64,000 nt of DNA from Rheinheimera sp. D18 (GTDB taxonomy: Bacteria; Pseudomonadota; Gammaproteobacteria; Enterobacterales; Alteromonadaceae), in contig NZ_CP037745.1 of the NCBI RefSeq assembly GCF_004345025.1, positions 1,488,001 through 1,552,000 of the forward strand. The letters run 5' to 3'. Shown here piece by piece: positions 53,796 to 63,830 of this stretch. The translations under genes were made by a program, and so were the position numbers. Every line of letters starts with the position of its first letter. Position 1 is the first letter of the stretch. The notes below the pieces were generated by a model. That model was not told where the DNA came from. It saw nothing but the letters and a program-made list of their open reading frames with translations, and did no database searches.

Positions 53796-55298
53796 ATGGA
53801 AGGCTTTATTAGTGCGCTAAACAGCATTATCTGGAGCCAAGCGCTTATTTACTTGTGTCTTGGTGCTGGCTTGTTTTATTCAATACTCACACGTTTTGCG
53901 CAAGTGCGTCACTTCAAAGAAATGTGCAAACTCCTACTTAACAACACCGAATCTGATAAGGGCATTTCGTCGTTTCAGGCATTAGCCGTATCGTTATCGG
54001 GTCGAGTGGGTGTCGGTAATATTGCCGGTGTAGCTGCTGCCATTGGTTTTGGTGGGCCAGGTGCTATCTTTTGGATGTGGGTTGTAGCCTTTTTAGGTGC
54101 TAGTACAGCTTATGCAGAATCGACTTTAGGTCAAATTTATAAAGTAGAAGAAAACGGCCAATATCGCGGTGGCCCAGCATATTATTTTGAACGCTGTTTA
54201 GGCTGGCGTTGGCTAGGTATTGTTTTTGCTATTTCAGCCATTATTGGCTGTGGTATTTTCTTGCCTGGCGTTCAAGCTAATGCTGTAGGTAATGCGGTAA
54301 CGCAAATTTTTGGTGAAGGCGATATGGTAGTAACCAGCTTCGGCGTGGTCGGCACCCATAAGTTGATAGCCCTAGCTGTTATTTTAATTGTGTTAGCTTT
54401 TATTATATTTGGCGGAATTAAACGCATTGCTCATTTCACGCAAATAATTGTGCCGTTTATGGCGCTTGGCTATATCGTGATGGCCTTAATTGTCGTATTT
54501 CTTAACATTGAAAAAATACCAGAAGTGTTTTCGCTTATTTTTAGTGATGCCTTTACGGCGCAAGCCGGTTTTGGTGCAGCCATTGGTTGGGGGGTAAAAC
54601 GTGGTATTTACTCTAATGAAGCAGGTCAGGGTACTGGCCCACATGCGGCAGCTGCTGCTGAAGTAGATCATCCGGCGCAGCAAGGTTTAGTGCAAGCGTT
54701 CTCGGTATACGTAGACACCTTGTTTGTATGCACGGCAACGGCGTTAATGATCCTTATTACACAACAATATAACGTGGTAGGTGAATTACCTGCTGGCCAA
54801 TTTATTGTACAAAACGTGGATGCGGCAACAGAAATTGGTTCTGCCGCCTTTACGCAAATGGCGCTATTAAGTGTGTTTGGTAATTTTGGTCAAATATTTG
54901 CTGGTTTGGCGTTATTCTTTTTCGCCTTTACGACTATCTTGGCTTATTACTATATAACTGAAACCAACGTAGCGTATTTAAATCGGGTATTTAATAACAA
55001 ACTATCGTCTTTGGTATTTAAGTTGCTGTTAATGTTTATGGTTGCTTATGGCACGGTAAATAACGCAGGTTATATTTGGAACATCGGTGATATCGGCGTT
55101 GGTATGATGGCTTGGGTAAACGTGATCGGTATTCTGGCAATCTTCTTTATGTATCGGCCAACTATGCGTTGCCTGCGTGATTATGAGCGGCAGAAAAAAG
55201 CCGGTGGACCAATTACTTTTGACCCTGTAAGTTTGGGCATTAAAAATGCTACTTTCTGGGAGAAGAAACTAGTAAAGCAACAGACAGAGAAACAGTAA
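53796..55298 (+). CDS. AGCS-family sodium:alanine/glycine symporter
   Basis: 500 residues with about 10-11 helices. The family signature GRVGVGNIAGVAAAIGFGGPGA (split) and WGVKRGIYSNEAGQGTGPHAAAAAE are intact. Brings in alanine or glycine with sodium. AAGGAAGGG precedes the ATG. Convergent with pykA. Confidence 0.94.
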   Translation: MEGFISALNSIIWSQALIYLCLGAGLFYSILTRFAQVRHFKEMCKLLLNNTESDKGISSFQALAVSLSGRVGVGNIAGVAAAIGFGGPGAIFWMWVVAFLGASTAYAESTLGQIYKVEENGQYRGGPAYYFERCLGWRWLGIVFAISAIIGCGIFLPGVQANAVGNAVTQIFGEGDMVVTSFGVVGTHKLIALAVILIVLAFIIFGGIKRIAHFTQIIVPFMALGYIVMALIVVFLNIEKIPEVFSLIFSDAFTAQAGFGAAIGWGVKRGIYSNEAGQGTGPHAAAAAEVDHPAQQGLVQAFSVYVDTLFVCTATALMILITQQYNVVGELPAGQFIVQNVDAATEIGSAAFTQMALLSVFGNFGQIFAGLALFFFAFTTILAYYYITETNVAYLNRVFNNKLSSLVFKLLLMFMVAYGTVNNAGYIWNIGDIGVGMMAWVNVIGILAIFFMYRPTMRCLRDYERQKKAGGPITFDPVSLGIKNATFWEKKLVKQQTEKQ

Positions 55299-55320
55299 TA
55301 GTAAGTTGATAGAGCTTAAA

Positions 55321-55349
55321 ACGAAAAACCCGGTGTAAGACCGGGTTTT
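55321..55349. terminator. Bidirectional terminator between AGCS gene and pykA
   Basis: Stem AAAACCCGGT/ACCGGGTTTT with a 5-base loop, flanked by A- and T-runs. Confidence 0.88.
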
Positions 55350-55368
55350 CTATTTTACGCGAATGAGG

Positions 55369-56805
55369 TTATTTAACTTGTACTATTTTACAGGTGTTTG
55401 ATGCACCTATAGTTTCCATTATGTCACCGTAGGTGATAACCACTAAATCACCAGTCTTTAATTCTGCTTGATGTTTTATGGCGTCAATTGCTGCATCAGC
55501 TAGTGACTTACCCGTTATTACCGTGCTGTCAAAAAATACCGGATATACACCGCGGTATAGCGCCATTTTATTTAACGTTTTGGTATGCCGAGATAGCGCA
55601 TAAATAGGCTGTGGTGACGTAATACGCGACATCAGCTTGCCGGTATAACCTGACTCAGTGAGCGTAATAATGGCTTTAATACCGTCTAAGTGGTTAGCCG
55701 CGTACATCGCAGATAACGCAATAGTTTCACTAATTTCGGTGAAAGCGACGTCCATACGATGTTTAGATATTTGCACGCTTGGGTGTTTTTCCGCACCGTC
55801 ACATACTCGCGCCATAGCTTTAACCGTTTCAGTTGGGTATTTACCTGCTGCGGTTTCTGCCGATAGCATTACCGCATCTGTGCCATCTAATACTGCGTTG
55901 GCGACGTCCATCACTTCAGCCCGTGTCGGCATAGGGCTTTCAATCATACTTTCCATCATTTGCGTAGCCGTAATTACCACGCGGTTTAATTGGCGAGAAC
56001 GGGCAATAATCCGCTTTTGTTGGCCAACTAGCTCCGCATCGCCAATTTCTACGCCCAAATCACCACGTGCCACCATTACGGCATCTGATGTACGAATAAT
56101 GTCATCTAAGGTTTCATCGTCAGCTACTGCTTCTGCGCGTTCAATTTTCGCCATAATACGTGCTTCTGAACCTGCGGCCTTCGCTAGTTCACGAGCTAAA
56201 CGAATGTCATCACCGCTACGTGGGAAAGATACCGCTAAATAGTCGACATCAATTTCTGCTGCAGTAAGAATATCACGTTTGTCTTTATCGGTTAGGGCAG
56301 GGGCAGTTAAACCACCACCTTGACGGTTAATACCTTTATTATTACTTAGCTTACCGCCAACAGTAACTGTGGTATAAACACGCGAACCTTCAACCTTATC
56401 TACCGCAAGCTGAATGCGACCATCATCTAACAGCAGTAAATCGCCAGCTTTCACATCTTGTGGCAATTCTTTATAGTCGATACCTACTTGCTGCTCGTCA
56501 CCTTCACCTTTGGCAAGCTCAGCATCTAGTACGTAAGCATTACCTTCTTCAAGTATTACCGAACCATTTTTAAAGGTTGAAACCCGAATTTTGGGCCCCT
56601 GTAAATCACCTAATATAGCGACGTGGGCACCAAGCTTTGTCGCCGCAGCTCGAACCATCTGTGCCCGTTCGCGGTGATCATCAGAGCTACCATGCGAGAA
56701 GTTTAAACGGAAAACAGATGCACCGGCTTGGATCAGTTTTTCAATAGATATTTGCGTATTGGTTGCTGGGCCAAGGGTGGCGACAATTTTAGTTCTTCTA
56801 TGCAT
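55369..56805 (-). CDS. pykA: Pyruvate kinase (PykA type)
   Basis: Phosphoenolpyruvate to pyruvate. 478 residues, close to E. coli PykA (480). Visible: the N-terminal [12 protein letters not shown], substrate-site [12 protein letters not shown], the metal and phosphate region [23 protein letters not shown] and the signature [20 protein letters not shown]. HexR-type box 53 bases upstream of the start. In Shewanella pykA is a HexR target. Confidence 0.97.
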   Translation of the reverse strand: MHRRTKIVATLGPATNTQISIEKLIQAGASVFRLNFSHGSSDDHRERAQMVRAAATKLGAHVAILGDLQGPKIRVSTFKNGSVILEEGNAYVLDAELAKGEGDEQQVGIDYKELPQDVKAGDLLLLDDGRIQLAVDKVEGSRVYTTVTVGGKLSNNKGINRQGGGLTAPALTDKDKRDILTAAEIDVDYLAVSFPRSGDDIRLARELAKAAGSEARIMAKIERAEAVADDETLDDIIRTSDAVMVARGDLGVEIGDAELVGQQKRIIARSRQLNRVVITATQMMESMIESPMPTRAEVMDVANAVLDGTDAVMLSAETAAGKYPTETVKAMARVCDGAEKHPSVQISKHRMDVAFTEISETIALSAMYAANHLDGIKAIITLTESGYTGKLMSRITSPQPIYALSRHTKTLNKMALYRGVYPVFFDSTVITGKSLADAAIDAIKHQAELKTGDLVVITYGDIMETIGASNTCKIVQVK

Positions 56806-56857
56806 GATTACTTCCTGCTAGTTACAAAGAGGGCGGTGTTGAATGACGTTAGTGTAA

Positions 56858-56872
56858 TGTAATTTAATTACA
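56858..56872. promoter_or_regulatory. HexR-type operator upstream of pykA
   Basis: TGTAATTTAATTACA, a 15-base palindrome that matches the HexR consensus reported for Shewanella (TGTAAT-www-ATTACA). Confidence 0.8.
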
Positions 56873-56935
56873 GAATATAGCTTAAGACTGAAGAAAACGA
56901 CCAACGCCGCAGTTGCTATGACCACTGTCCTTGGT

Positions 56936-57793
56936 TTAGTTGTTAAAATCTTTTCTATCAAAACGCGACCCACGAAGGCTGTCTTTTACCTTTTTCAAAT
57001 TTTCTCTAAATTTGCTGCCGCGCCGCAGTGTGAAACCGGTAGCTAAGATATCTATTAACACTAACTGAGCAACGCGTGACGCCATAGGCATATACATATC
57101 AGTGTCTTCAGGTACATCTAACGATAATACCAAGGTACACTCTTTTGCTAGCGGGCTATCGTATGACGTAATGCCAATGACGGTAGCATCATTTTCACGA
57201 GCTATAGTTGCGATATCACATAGGTTTTTGGTTCTGCCGGTATGGCTAATGCACACGACTACATCACCCTCTGTACTATTAATGGCGCTCATGCGTTGCA
57301 TCACAATGTCGTCGAAACAAACAACAGGCACATTAAAGCGAAAAAACTTGTTTTGCGCGTCGTGCGCTACCGAAGCAGAAGCACCTAAACCAAAAAATGA
57401 AATCTTTTTGGCTTGGGTAAGTACGTCTACCGCACGATTAATAGTGTTAATATCTACCCGTTGTCTAGCGGTGTCTAACGCTGCCATTGTCGATTCAAAT
57501 ATTTTAGCCGTATAGGCTTCAGGACCGTCGTCTTCTTCAACATGACGGTTAACATAGGGCGTGCCGTTGGCTAAGCTTTGCGCTAGATGTAGTTTAAAAT
57601 CAGGAAAGCCTTTAGTATCAAGCCTGCGGCAAAACCGGTTAACGGTAGGCTCACTTACGTTAGCCATTTTTGCTAATGTGGCTATGCTAGAGTGTATGCT
57701 AACTTGCGGGTTAGCCAGAATAACGTCAGCAACTTTGCGTTCTGATTTACTAAAGTTAGTTACATTATTGACGATTTTTTCTAGCACATTCAT
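56936..57793 (-). CDS. hexR: HexR, RpiR-family regulator of central carbon metabolism
   Basis: 285 residues: N-terminal helix-turn-helix (ASIATLAKMANVSEPTVNRFCRRL in pieces, residues ~30-60) and a C-terminal SIS sugar-phosphate-binding domain (~125-250, GLGASASVAHDAQNKFFRF, VVCISHTGRTKN). In proteobacteria HexR senses KDPG and controls zwf, edd and related genes. Divergent from zwf with a palindrome between them. Confidence 0.96.
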   Translation of the reverse strand: MNVLEKIVNNVTNFSKSERKVADVILANPQVSIHSSIATLAKMANVSEPTVNRFCRRLDTKGFPDFKLHLAQSLANGTPYVNRHVEEDDGPEAYTAKIFESTMAALDTARQRVDINTINRAVDVLTQAKKISFFGLGASASVAHDAQNKFFRFNVPVVCFDDIVMQRMSAINSTEGDVVVCISHTGRTKNLCDIATIARENDATVIGITSYDSPLAKECTLVLSLDVPEDTDMYMPMASRVAQLVLIDILATGFTLRRGSKFRENLKKVKDSLRGSRFDRKDFNN

Positions 57794-57950
57794 CCGGTGA
57801 TCCCTAGCTTATAATTAGGCTGATACAATTTGTTCTGTAGTATGTTGTCTTTCTTCACGTCAACAGAAAAGTATTAAAGTTACTACAAAATAACAGATCC
57901 GTTGCTAAGGCTGCCTTATTATATAAGAATAGTCAAAACATTACGCAATT

Positions 57951-57965
57951 CGTAATTTAATTACG
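57951..57965. promoter_or_regulatory. HexR-type operator between hexR and zwf
   Basis: CGTAATTTAATTACG, identical in its 13 central bases to the pykA site. It lies 82 bases before the zwf start and 158 before hexR. Confidence 0.75.
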
Positions 57966-58046
57966 TTATATTTGGTTTACAAGCTTAATCCGCTGCGTTA
58001 GCATCGGTTAAGTGTTGTAAAATTACATATATTTTAAGGGTTAGAT

Positions 58047-59516
58047 ATGGCAGCAACTGCGCAAAACTCTGCATGCGATTTAATTTTATTTGGTACCAAA
58101 GGTGATTTAGCGCGGCGGAAGCTATTACCCGCTATGTACCAATTAGAAAAAGCCAATTTGTTTTGTGTCGACTCTCGCATTATTGGTGTGGCGCGAGATG
58201 AGCTATCGACCGAAGAGTATACTGAGCTGGTATTAACCAATCTAAATAAGTTTCTTAAAGAACCTCTAGATAACGAGGTATGGCAGCGGTTACAGAAAAA
58301 ACTCACTTACGTGCAGTTAGATCTCACTAACGAGCAAGATTACCAAAAGCTTGCCGATGTTACTAACTGCAATAAGCGCGTACCTGTAAGCTATTTTGCT
58401 ACGCCACCGTCATTATTTGGCGCTATATGTAAAGGGCTTGCGTCTGCTGGTTTAGCTACAGGATCGGCGCGGGTGGTATTAGAAAAACCAATTGGTCATG
58501 ACTTGGCTTCATCAAAGATAATTAACGATCAGGTTGCTGAGTTTTATGATGAGAGCCAGATCTACCGTATTGACCACTATCTAGGTAAAGAAACCGTACT
58601 CAACTTGTTGGCGCTGCGTTTTGCTAACGCTATTTTTGCTAGTAATTGGGATCATAACTCTATTGATCACGTGCAAATTACCGTTGCCGAAGAAGTTGGC
58701 GTAGAAGGCCGCTGGAGCTATTACGACGATGCCGGTCAAATGCGCGACATGGTACAAAATCATCTATTACAAGTGCTTACCCTAATTGCCATGGAGCCTC
58801 CTGCACGGTTAGATGCAGATAGTATTCGTGATGAAAAGCTTAAAGTGCTCAAAGCACTACGTAAAATAGATCTCAGCAACATTCAAGAAAAAACCGTGCG
58901 AGGCCAATATGCCAGCGGTTTTGTTGCTGGTAAAGCTGCACCGGGTTATTTAGAAGAGGACGGCGCAAGACTAAATAGTAGAACTGAAACTTTTGTCGCC
59001 ATAAAAGTAGATATTGATAACTGGCGTTGGGCTGGTGTGCCATTTTACTTGCGCACGGGTAAGCGAATGGCATCTAAGTTAAGCGAAGTTGTTATTAGTT
59101 TTAAGCCGCAACCACATAATATTTTCCACGCTACCTACAGCCATTTACCTGCTAATAAGCTCATTATTCGTTTACAACCGGATGAAGGCGTTGAAATCCA
59201 AGTATTAAACAAGATACCAGGCTTAGGTGAAACCATGCGCCTGCAGGAAAGCAAACTGGATTTAAGCTTTGACGAAACCTTTAAATCACAGCGTATTGCT
59301 GATGCTTACGAGCGTTTATTACTGGAGGCTATGTTAGGTAATCAATATTTGTTTGTGCGACGCGATGAAGTAGAACATGCCTGGCGCTGGATTGACGGTA
59401 TTTTAGATGCGTGGAAGATAAATAATGAACCACCAAAGTCATATCAAGCAGGAAGCTGGGGTCCGGTTGCGGCTATATCGTTACTAGCTCGTGATGATCG
59501 TAATTGGGAGGAATAA
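58047..59516 (+). CDS. zwf: Glucose-6-phosphate 1-dehydrogenase
   Basis: First enzyme of the Entner-Doudoroff and oxidative pentose phosphate routes. 489 residues. N-terminal nucleotide-binding LILFGTKGDLARRKLLPA, active-site RIDHYLGKETV with the substrate-binding histidine, and LRTGKRM near the C-terminus. AAGGG six bases before ATG. Head of zwf-pgl-edd-glk-eda. Confidence 0.98.
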   Translation: MAATAQNSACDLILFGTKGDLARRKLLPAMYQLEKANLFCVDSRIIGVARDELSTEEYTELVLTNLNKFLKEPLDNEVWQRLQKKLTYVQLDLTNEQDYQKLADVTNCNKRVPVSYFATPPSLFGAICKGLASAGLATGSARVVLEKPIGHDLASSKIINDQVAEFYDESQIYRIDHYLGKETVLNLLALRFANAIFASNWDHNSIDHVQITVAEEVGVEGRWSYYDDAGQMRDMVQNHLLQVLTLIAMEPPARLDADSIRDEKLKVLKALRKIDLSNIQEKTVRGQYASGFVAGKAAPGYLEEDGARLNSRTETFVAIKVDIDNWRWAGVPFYLRTGKRMASKLSEVVISFKPQPHNIFHATYSHLPANKLIIRLQPDEGVEIQVLNKIPGLGETMRLQESKLDLSFDETFKSQRIADAYERLLLEAMLGNQYLFVRRDEVEHAWRWIDGILDAWKINNEPPKSYQAGSWGPVAAISLLARDDRNWEE

Positions 59517-59519
59517 ATT

Positions 59520-60212
59520 ATGATGCAGTTACACAAATTTAATGACACTACAGCACTGAATGCCGATTTTTCCGATAGGTTGGTAACTATTTTACAGCAG
59601 GCCATTACGCAACGCGGCGCGGCGTATTTAGTAGTTTCCGGTGGTAAAACACCACAAGCCTTATTTACTGCACTCAGTCAGGTTAATTTAGCCTGGGATA
59701 AAGTTACGGTATTGTTGGCAGATGACCGTTGGTTAGATGATAGCCAAACTGACTCAAACGAGCGGTTAGTTAAAGCTACTTTATTACAAAACAAAGCCAG
59801 CGCGGCCCGTTTTATTAGCCTATATGCCAATACGCCATCAGCCTTTACGGGGGCTGCAGAAGTACTGCCGCGCATTAGCGCTTTACCCACTTTTGATGCA
59901 GTCATTCTGGGTATGGGCGAAGATGGCCATACTGCCTCTTTATTCCCATGTAGTGCACAAATAACGGCAGGTTTAGCTGAGGGGGCACCTGCTGTATTAG
60001 CAGTAGAACCGACTACCGCACCTTACCAACGTATGTCGCTTAGCCTGCCACGATTATTAGATAGTCGGCATCTATTTTTGCATTTAGTTGGCAGTAATAA
60101 ATTGGCGGTACTTAATAAAGCGATGGCAGAGCAAGACGTATTAGCTATGCCAATACGAGCATTCTTACAACATCCGCTAGCGCAAGTTACGGTAATGTAT
60201 AGCGACACCTAG
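59520..60212 (+). CDS. pgl: 6-phosphogluconolactonase
   Basis: Hydrolyses 6-phosphogluconolactone. 230 residues of the NagB/DevB type: VVSGGKTPQALFTAL near residue 40, VTVLLADDRWL, and the signature VILGMGEDGHTASLFP. Starts three bases after zwf, so coupled. ATG at 59520 or 59523. Confidence 0.95.
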   Translation: MMQLHKFNDTTALNADFSDRLVTILQQAITQRGAAYLVVSGGKTPQALFTALSQVNLAWDKVTVLLADDRWLDDSQTDSNERLVKATLLQNKASAARFISLYANTPSAFTGAAEVLPRISALPTFDAVILGMGEDGHTASLFPCSAQITAGLAEGAPAVLAVEPTTAPYQRMSLSLPRLLDSRHLFLHLVGSNKLAVLNKAMAEQDVLAMPIRAFLQHPLAQVTVMYSDT

Positions 60213-60227
60213 GGAGTAAATGGAAAA

Positions 60228-62066
60228 ATGGTTATGTTACCTGAGATCCAGCAAGTGACCGACAGTATTATTGCCCGTAGCCAAAAAAGCCGCGAAATTT
60301 ATCTGCAACGTATACAGGCGGCTAGGTTAAAAGGACCGCATCGAGGCGTATTAAGTTGCGGTAATTTAGCCCACGGTTTTGCCGCGTGTAATTCGCAAGA
60401 TAAAGGCGATTTACGCAGTTTAACCAAAGCAAATATTGGCATTATTTCGTCGTACAACGACATGCTGTCGGCACATCAACCTTATGAGCACTATCCTGCA
60501 TTATTAAAGCAAGCGGTATCTGAGGTGGGAAGTGTCGCGCAGTTTGCCGGTGGTGTGCCAGCAATGTGTGATGGAATTACTCAGGGCCAGCCCGGTATGG
60601 AATTAAGCCTGCTTAGCCGTGACATCATTGCTATGTCAGCAGCGATTGGCTTGTCGCACAATATGTTTGATGGCGGTTTAATGCTGGGTATTTGTGACAA
60701 AATCGTGCCAGGCTTGTTTATGGCAGCAATGAGTTTTGGTCACTTACCCTTTGTGTTTGTGCCTGCGGGGCCAATGCCGTCCGGTATTCCTAATAAAGAA
60801 AAGGCTCGCGTACGGCAGTTATTTGCAGAAGGAAAAGTAGGCAAAGAGCAGTTACTTGAAGCTGAATCGGCATCTTATCATGCTGCAGGCACCTGCACCT
60901 TCTATGGCACAGCCAATTCGAATCAGTTGGTTATTGAAATTATGGGGCTGCATTTACCCGGTTCGTCCTTTGTTAATCCCAGCACTTTGCTTCGTGATGA
61001 GCTAACTAAAGCTGCGGCCCGCCAAGTAACACGTTTAACAGATTTAGGCCCAGATTATCTGCCAATCGGCCAGATGATTGACGCTAAATCTATTGTTAAT
61101 GGCATTGTTGGCTTATTGGCTACCGGTGGTTCAACTAACCATACTATGCATTTAATTGCGATGGCGCGCTCTGCCGGTTTTATCGTTAATTGGGACGATT
61201 TCGCCAAACTGTCTGCGGCTACGCCGTTATTAACGCGTATTTACCCGAACGGACAGGCCGATATTAACCACTTTCAACATGCCGGTGGTATGGCACTGCT
61301 TATTCGTGAGCTACTTGATGCCGGTTTATTACACGAAGACGTACAAACTATTGCCGGTAAGGGCTTGCGCCGCTATACCCAGCAACCGGTTATACAAGAC
61401 GGTAAATTACAATGGATAGAGGCACCGGCCCAGTCGTTAGACTTTGATGTACTGACCTGCGTAAGTAAACCGTTTAAAAGCCATGGTGGCCTTGAAGTGT
61501 TATCGGGTAATGTCGGGCGCGGTGTTATTAAAACTTCAGCGCTACGCGAAGGTACCGAAGTGGTAACGGCGCCAGCAGTAGTATTTTCTAGCCAGCATGA
61601 GCTCGACGCCGCGTTTCAGGCCGGTGATTTAAATAAAGACTGTATTGTTGTAGTGCGCTTTCAAGGGCCTAAAGCCTGTGGTATGCCAGAGCTGCACAAA
61701 CTTACGCCGCCACTTGGCGTGTTACAAGACCGTGGTTTTAAAGTTGCTTTAGTCACTGACGGTCGTATGTCTGGAGCATCAGGTAAGGTACCAGCCGCTA
61801 TTCACGTAACGCCAGAAGCACTGGATGGTGGCAATATTGCACGCATTCAAACCGGCGATATGATGACGGTAGATGGTTTAACCGGCCGCTTAGAGCTACT
61901 CATTTCGGACGCAGATCTCGCTGCGCGCGAAGCGGTAACGCTTAGCATGCAAGATAATCTTCATGGTATGGGCCGAGAAATGTTTGGCGCATTGCGTAGC
62001 CAACTTACCGGCGCGGAGCAAGGCGCATGCAGTTTATTCGGCACCGAGGAGCACCTGCATGGCTAA
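60228..62066 (+). CDS. edd: 6-phosphogluconate dehydratase
   Basis: Iron-sulfur dehydratase making 2-keto-3-deoxy-6-phosphogluconate. 612 residues. IlvD/Edd cysteines appear in [28 protein letters not shown] and the PKACGMPEL region; [15 protein letters not shown] is also typical. ATG 60228 or 60234, with AGGGAG upstream. Its end overlaps the glk start by eight bases. Confidence 0.97.
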   Translation: MVMLPEIQQVTDSIIARSQKSREIYLQRIQAARLKGPHRGVLSCGNLAHGFAACNSQDKGDLRSLTKANIGIISSYNDMLSAHQPYEHYPALLKQAVSEVGSVAQFAGGVPAMCDGITQGQPGMELSLLSRDIIAMSAAIGLSHNMFDGGLMLGICDKIVPGLFMAAMSFGHLPFVFVPAGPMPSGIPNKEKARVRQLFAEGKVGKEQLLEAESASYHAAGTCTFYGTANSNQLVIEIMGLHLPGSSFVNPSTLLRDELTKAAARQVTRLTDLGPDYLPIGQMIDAKSIVNGIVGLLATGGSTNHTMHLIAMARSAGFIVNWDDFAKLSAATPLLTRIYPNGQADINHFQHAGGMALLIRELLDAGLLHEDVQTIAGKGLRRYTQQPVIQDGKLQWIEAPAQSLDFDVLTCVSKPFKSHGGLEVLSGNVGRGVIKTSALREGTEVVTAPAVVFSSQHELDAAFQAGDLNKDCIVVVRFQGPKACGMPELHKLTPPLGVLQDRGFKVALVTDGRMSGASGKVPAAIHVTPEALDGGNIARIQTGDMMTVDGLTGRLELLISDADLAAREAVTLSMQDNLHGMGREMFGALRSQLTGAEQGACSLFGTEEHLHG

Positions 62067-63033
62067 CTTGCCAACTTATGCCATTGTGGCTGATATTGGT
62101 GGTACCAATGCCCGTTTTAGCCGGGTTGATCTGACAACCTTAGCGCTAGATAAGGTGGCGGTGTATGCCTGTGCCGATTTTGCCAGCCTAGCCGCTGCAC
62201 TTATACATTATCAAACAGAACAACAGTTGATGCTAATGAAGCATGTCGCTATTGCCATTGCTTGTCCGGTTAACGGCGACCAAATTAGCATGACTAATTT
62301 TCATTGGCAGTTTTCAGTAAATGCTATGCAGCGGCAGCTAGGCTTAGAAGCACTACTGGTTATTAACGATTTTACTGCCGTCGCCATGTGTCTGCCCGCA
62401 TTAAATGCCGAACAGAAGGTGCAAGTGGGTGCGGGAGAAATACAACAGGGTAAACCTATGCTAGTGCTGGGTGCCGGTACCGGGCTTGGTGTTGCCTATC
62501 TATTAAAGATTGACGACACCTTTATTCCATTACCAAGCGAAGGTGGGCATACCGAATTTGCGGTGCAAACTGAGCAAGAATGGTTTATTAAGCAACAATT
62601 AGCCAAAGAATACGGCCACGTATCAGCCGAACGAATATTATCTGGCCCTGGGCTGGAAGCAATATTTAACGCCTTGGCACGCTATCGAGGGCAAGACGTA
62701 GCACCGACAAGTGCCGCACAAATTGCCGCACAGGCACTGACGGGGAAGTCTGAATTGGCCAAAGACAGTGTTAACCAATTTTTTGCCAGTTTAGGCAGCG
62801 TGGCTGGCGATCTGGCATTAACTTTAAGTACCTTTGGCGGCGTTTATATCGCCGGTGGTATTACGCCCAAACTGTTACCACTGATGGCTGATAGTGAATT
62901 TAGATCTCGTTTTGAAACAAAAGGTCGATTAAGTGCATTTAATCGCCAGATCGCAACCTATGTTGTTACTGCTGCTCAGCCCGGTTTAGTAGGCGCGGCA
63001 GTGTATTTAAAACAATTTTTGGCGAGTAATTAA
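62059..63033 (+). CDS. glk: Glucokinase
   Basis: ATP-dependent glucose phosphorylation of the GlkB/Glk family. 324 residues from ATG 62059: phosphate-binding [12 protein letters not shown], a [11 protein letters not shown] catalytic segment, [12 protein letters not shown], and [16 protein letters not shown] eight bases upstream, inside edd. A longer frame from 61963 runs within edd and is not used. Placement between edd and eda ties glucose uptake to the pathway. Confidence 0.95.
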   Translation: MANLPTYAIVADIGGTNARFSRVDLTTLALDKVAVYACADFASLAAALIHYQTEQQLMLMKHVAIAIACPVNGDQISMTNFHWQFSVNAMQRQLGLEALLVINDFTAVAMCLPALNAEQKVQVGAGEIQQGKPMLVLGAGTGLGVAYLLKIDDTFIPLPSEGGHTEFAVQTEQEWFIKQQLAKEYGHVSAERILSGPGLEAIFNALARYRGQDVAPTSAAQIAAQALTGKSELAKDSVNQFFASLGSVAGDLALTLSTFGGVYIAGGITPKLLPLMADSEFRSRFETKGRLSAFNRQIATYVVTAAQPGLVGAAVYLKQFLASN

Positions 63034-63034
63034 T

Positions 63035-63682
63035 ATGGCATTTAAAAATTGGCAGTTACAACCCCAAACCTTATTTAACCAAGGGCCTGTAGTGCCAGTT
63101 ATTGTGGTTAAAGATCTCGCCGATGCTGTACCTATGGCCAAAGCGCTAGTGGCCGGTGGTATAAAAGTATTAGAAGTAACACTGCGTACACCTATTGCGC
63201 TGGACGCGATCCGTTTACTCGCAAAAGAAGTACCTGACGCCATTGTTGGTGCCGGTACTATAACTACGCCAGAACAGTTACAACAATGCATTGCCGCTGG
63301 AGCTAAGTTTGCAATAAGCCCCGGCCTTACACGTGAATTACTGCAAGCGGGGAAAGACGCCAGTATTCCGCTTATTCCAGGCATTGCCAGTATTTCTGAG
63401 TTAATGGAAGGGGTGAGCTTGGGTTATAGCCACTTTAAATTTTTTCCGGCTGAAGCCGCTGGTGGCGTAAAAACACTAAAATCGATTTATGGTCCATTTG
63501 CTGACGTATGCTTTTGCCCAACGGGTGGCATTAACGACAGTAATTTTATGGATTACTTAGCGTTACCCAACGTGAAATGTGTTGGTGGCTCTTGGATCGT
63601 ACCTGACGACGCCATAATACAAAAAGATTGGCAACGCATTACCGAGCTTTGCCAAGCCGCAGTAATTAAAAGCCGCGCCTAA
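63035..63682 (+). CDS. eda: KDPG/KHG aldolase
   Basis: Cleaves KDPG to pyruvate and glyceraldehyde-3-phosphate. 215 residues. The Schiff-base lysine is in [14 protein letters not shown], and the catalytic glutamate in [16 protein letters not shown]. Last gene of the sugar operon, one base after glk, with a terminator beyond. Confidence 0.97.
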   Translation: MAFKNWQLQPQTLFNQGPVVPVIVVKDLADAVPMAKALVAGGIKVLEVTLRTPIALDAIRLLAKEVPDAIVGAGTITTPEQLQQCIAAGAKFAISPGLTRELLQAGKDASIPLIPGIASISELMEGVSLGYSHFKFFPAEAAGGVKTLKSIYGPFADVCFCPTGGINDSNFMDYLALPNVKCVGGSWIVPDDAIIQKDWQRITELCQAAVIKSRA

Positions 63683-63705
63683 CCTGTTGCAGCCTAATAA
63701 CCATT

Positions 63706-63736
63706 AACGCCTAGTTTTAACTAGGCGTTTGTTTTG
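63706..63736 (+). terminator. Terminator of the zwf-eda operon
   Basis: Eleven-pair stem AACGCCTAGTT/AACTAGGCGTT with a 2-3 base loop and a T-rich tail. Confidence 0.85.
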
Positions 63737-63830
63737 AGTTTACGTTCAAATAAGCGTATAGTAGCGCACTTTTTGCCCTTGGTAGTTTTGTCTACCTAGG
63801 TATCAGTCCTAACCTGTTCTGGAACACACT

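Noticed and set aside
55658-56242. 194-codon frame opposite pykA
   Set aside because: Exact antisense of a well-conserved enzyme; the composition follows from pykA codons, and there is no ribosome site or known domain.
57871-57887. Possible third HexR site in the hexR-zwf gap
   Set aside because: The minus-strand sequence TGTAGTAACTTTAATAC has one half-site only and no symmetry.
63781-63796. GGTAG/CTACC hairpin upstream of the ABC-F gene
   Set aside because: Only five pairs; no evidence for a riboswitch or attenuator.
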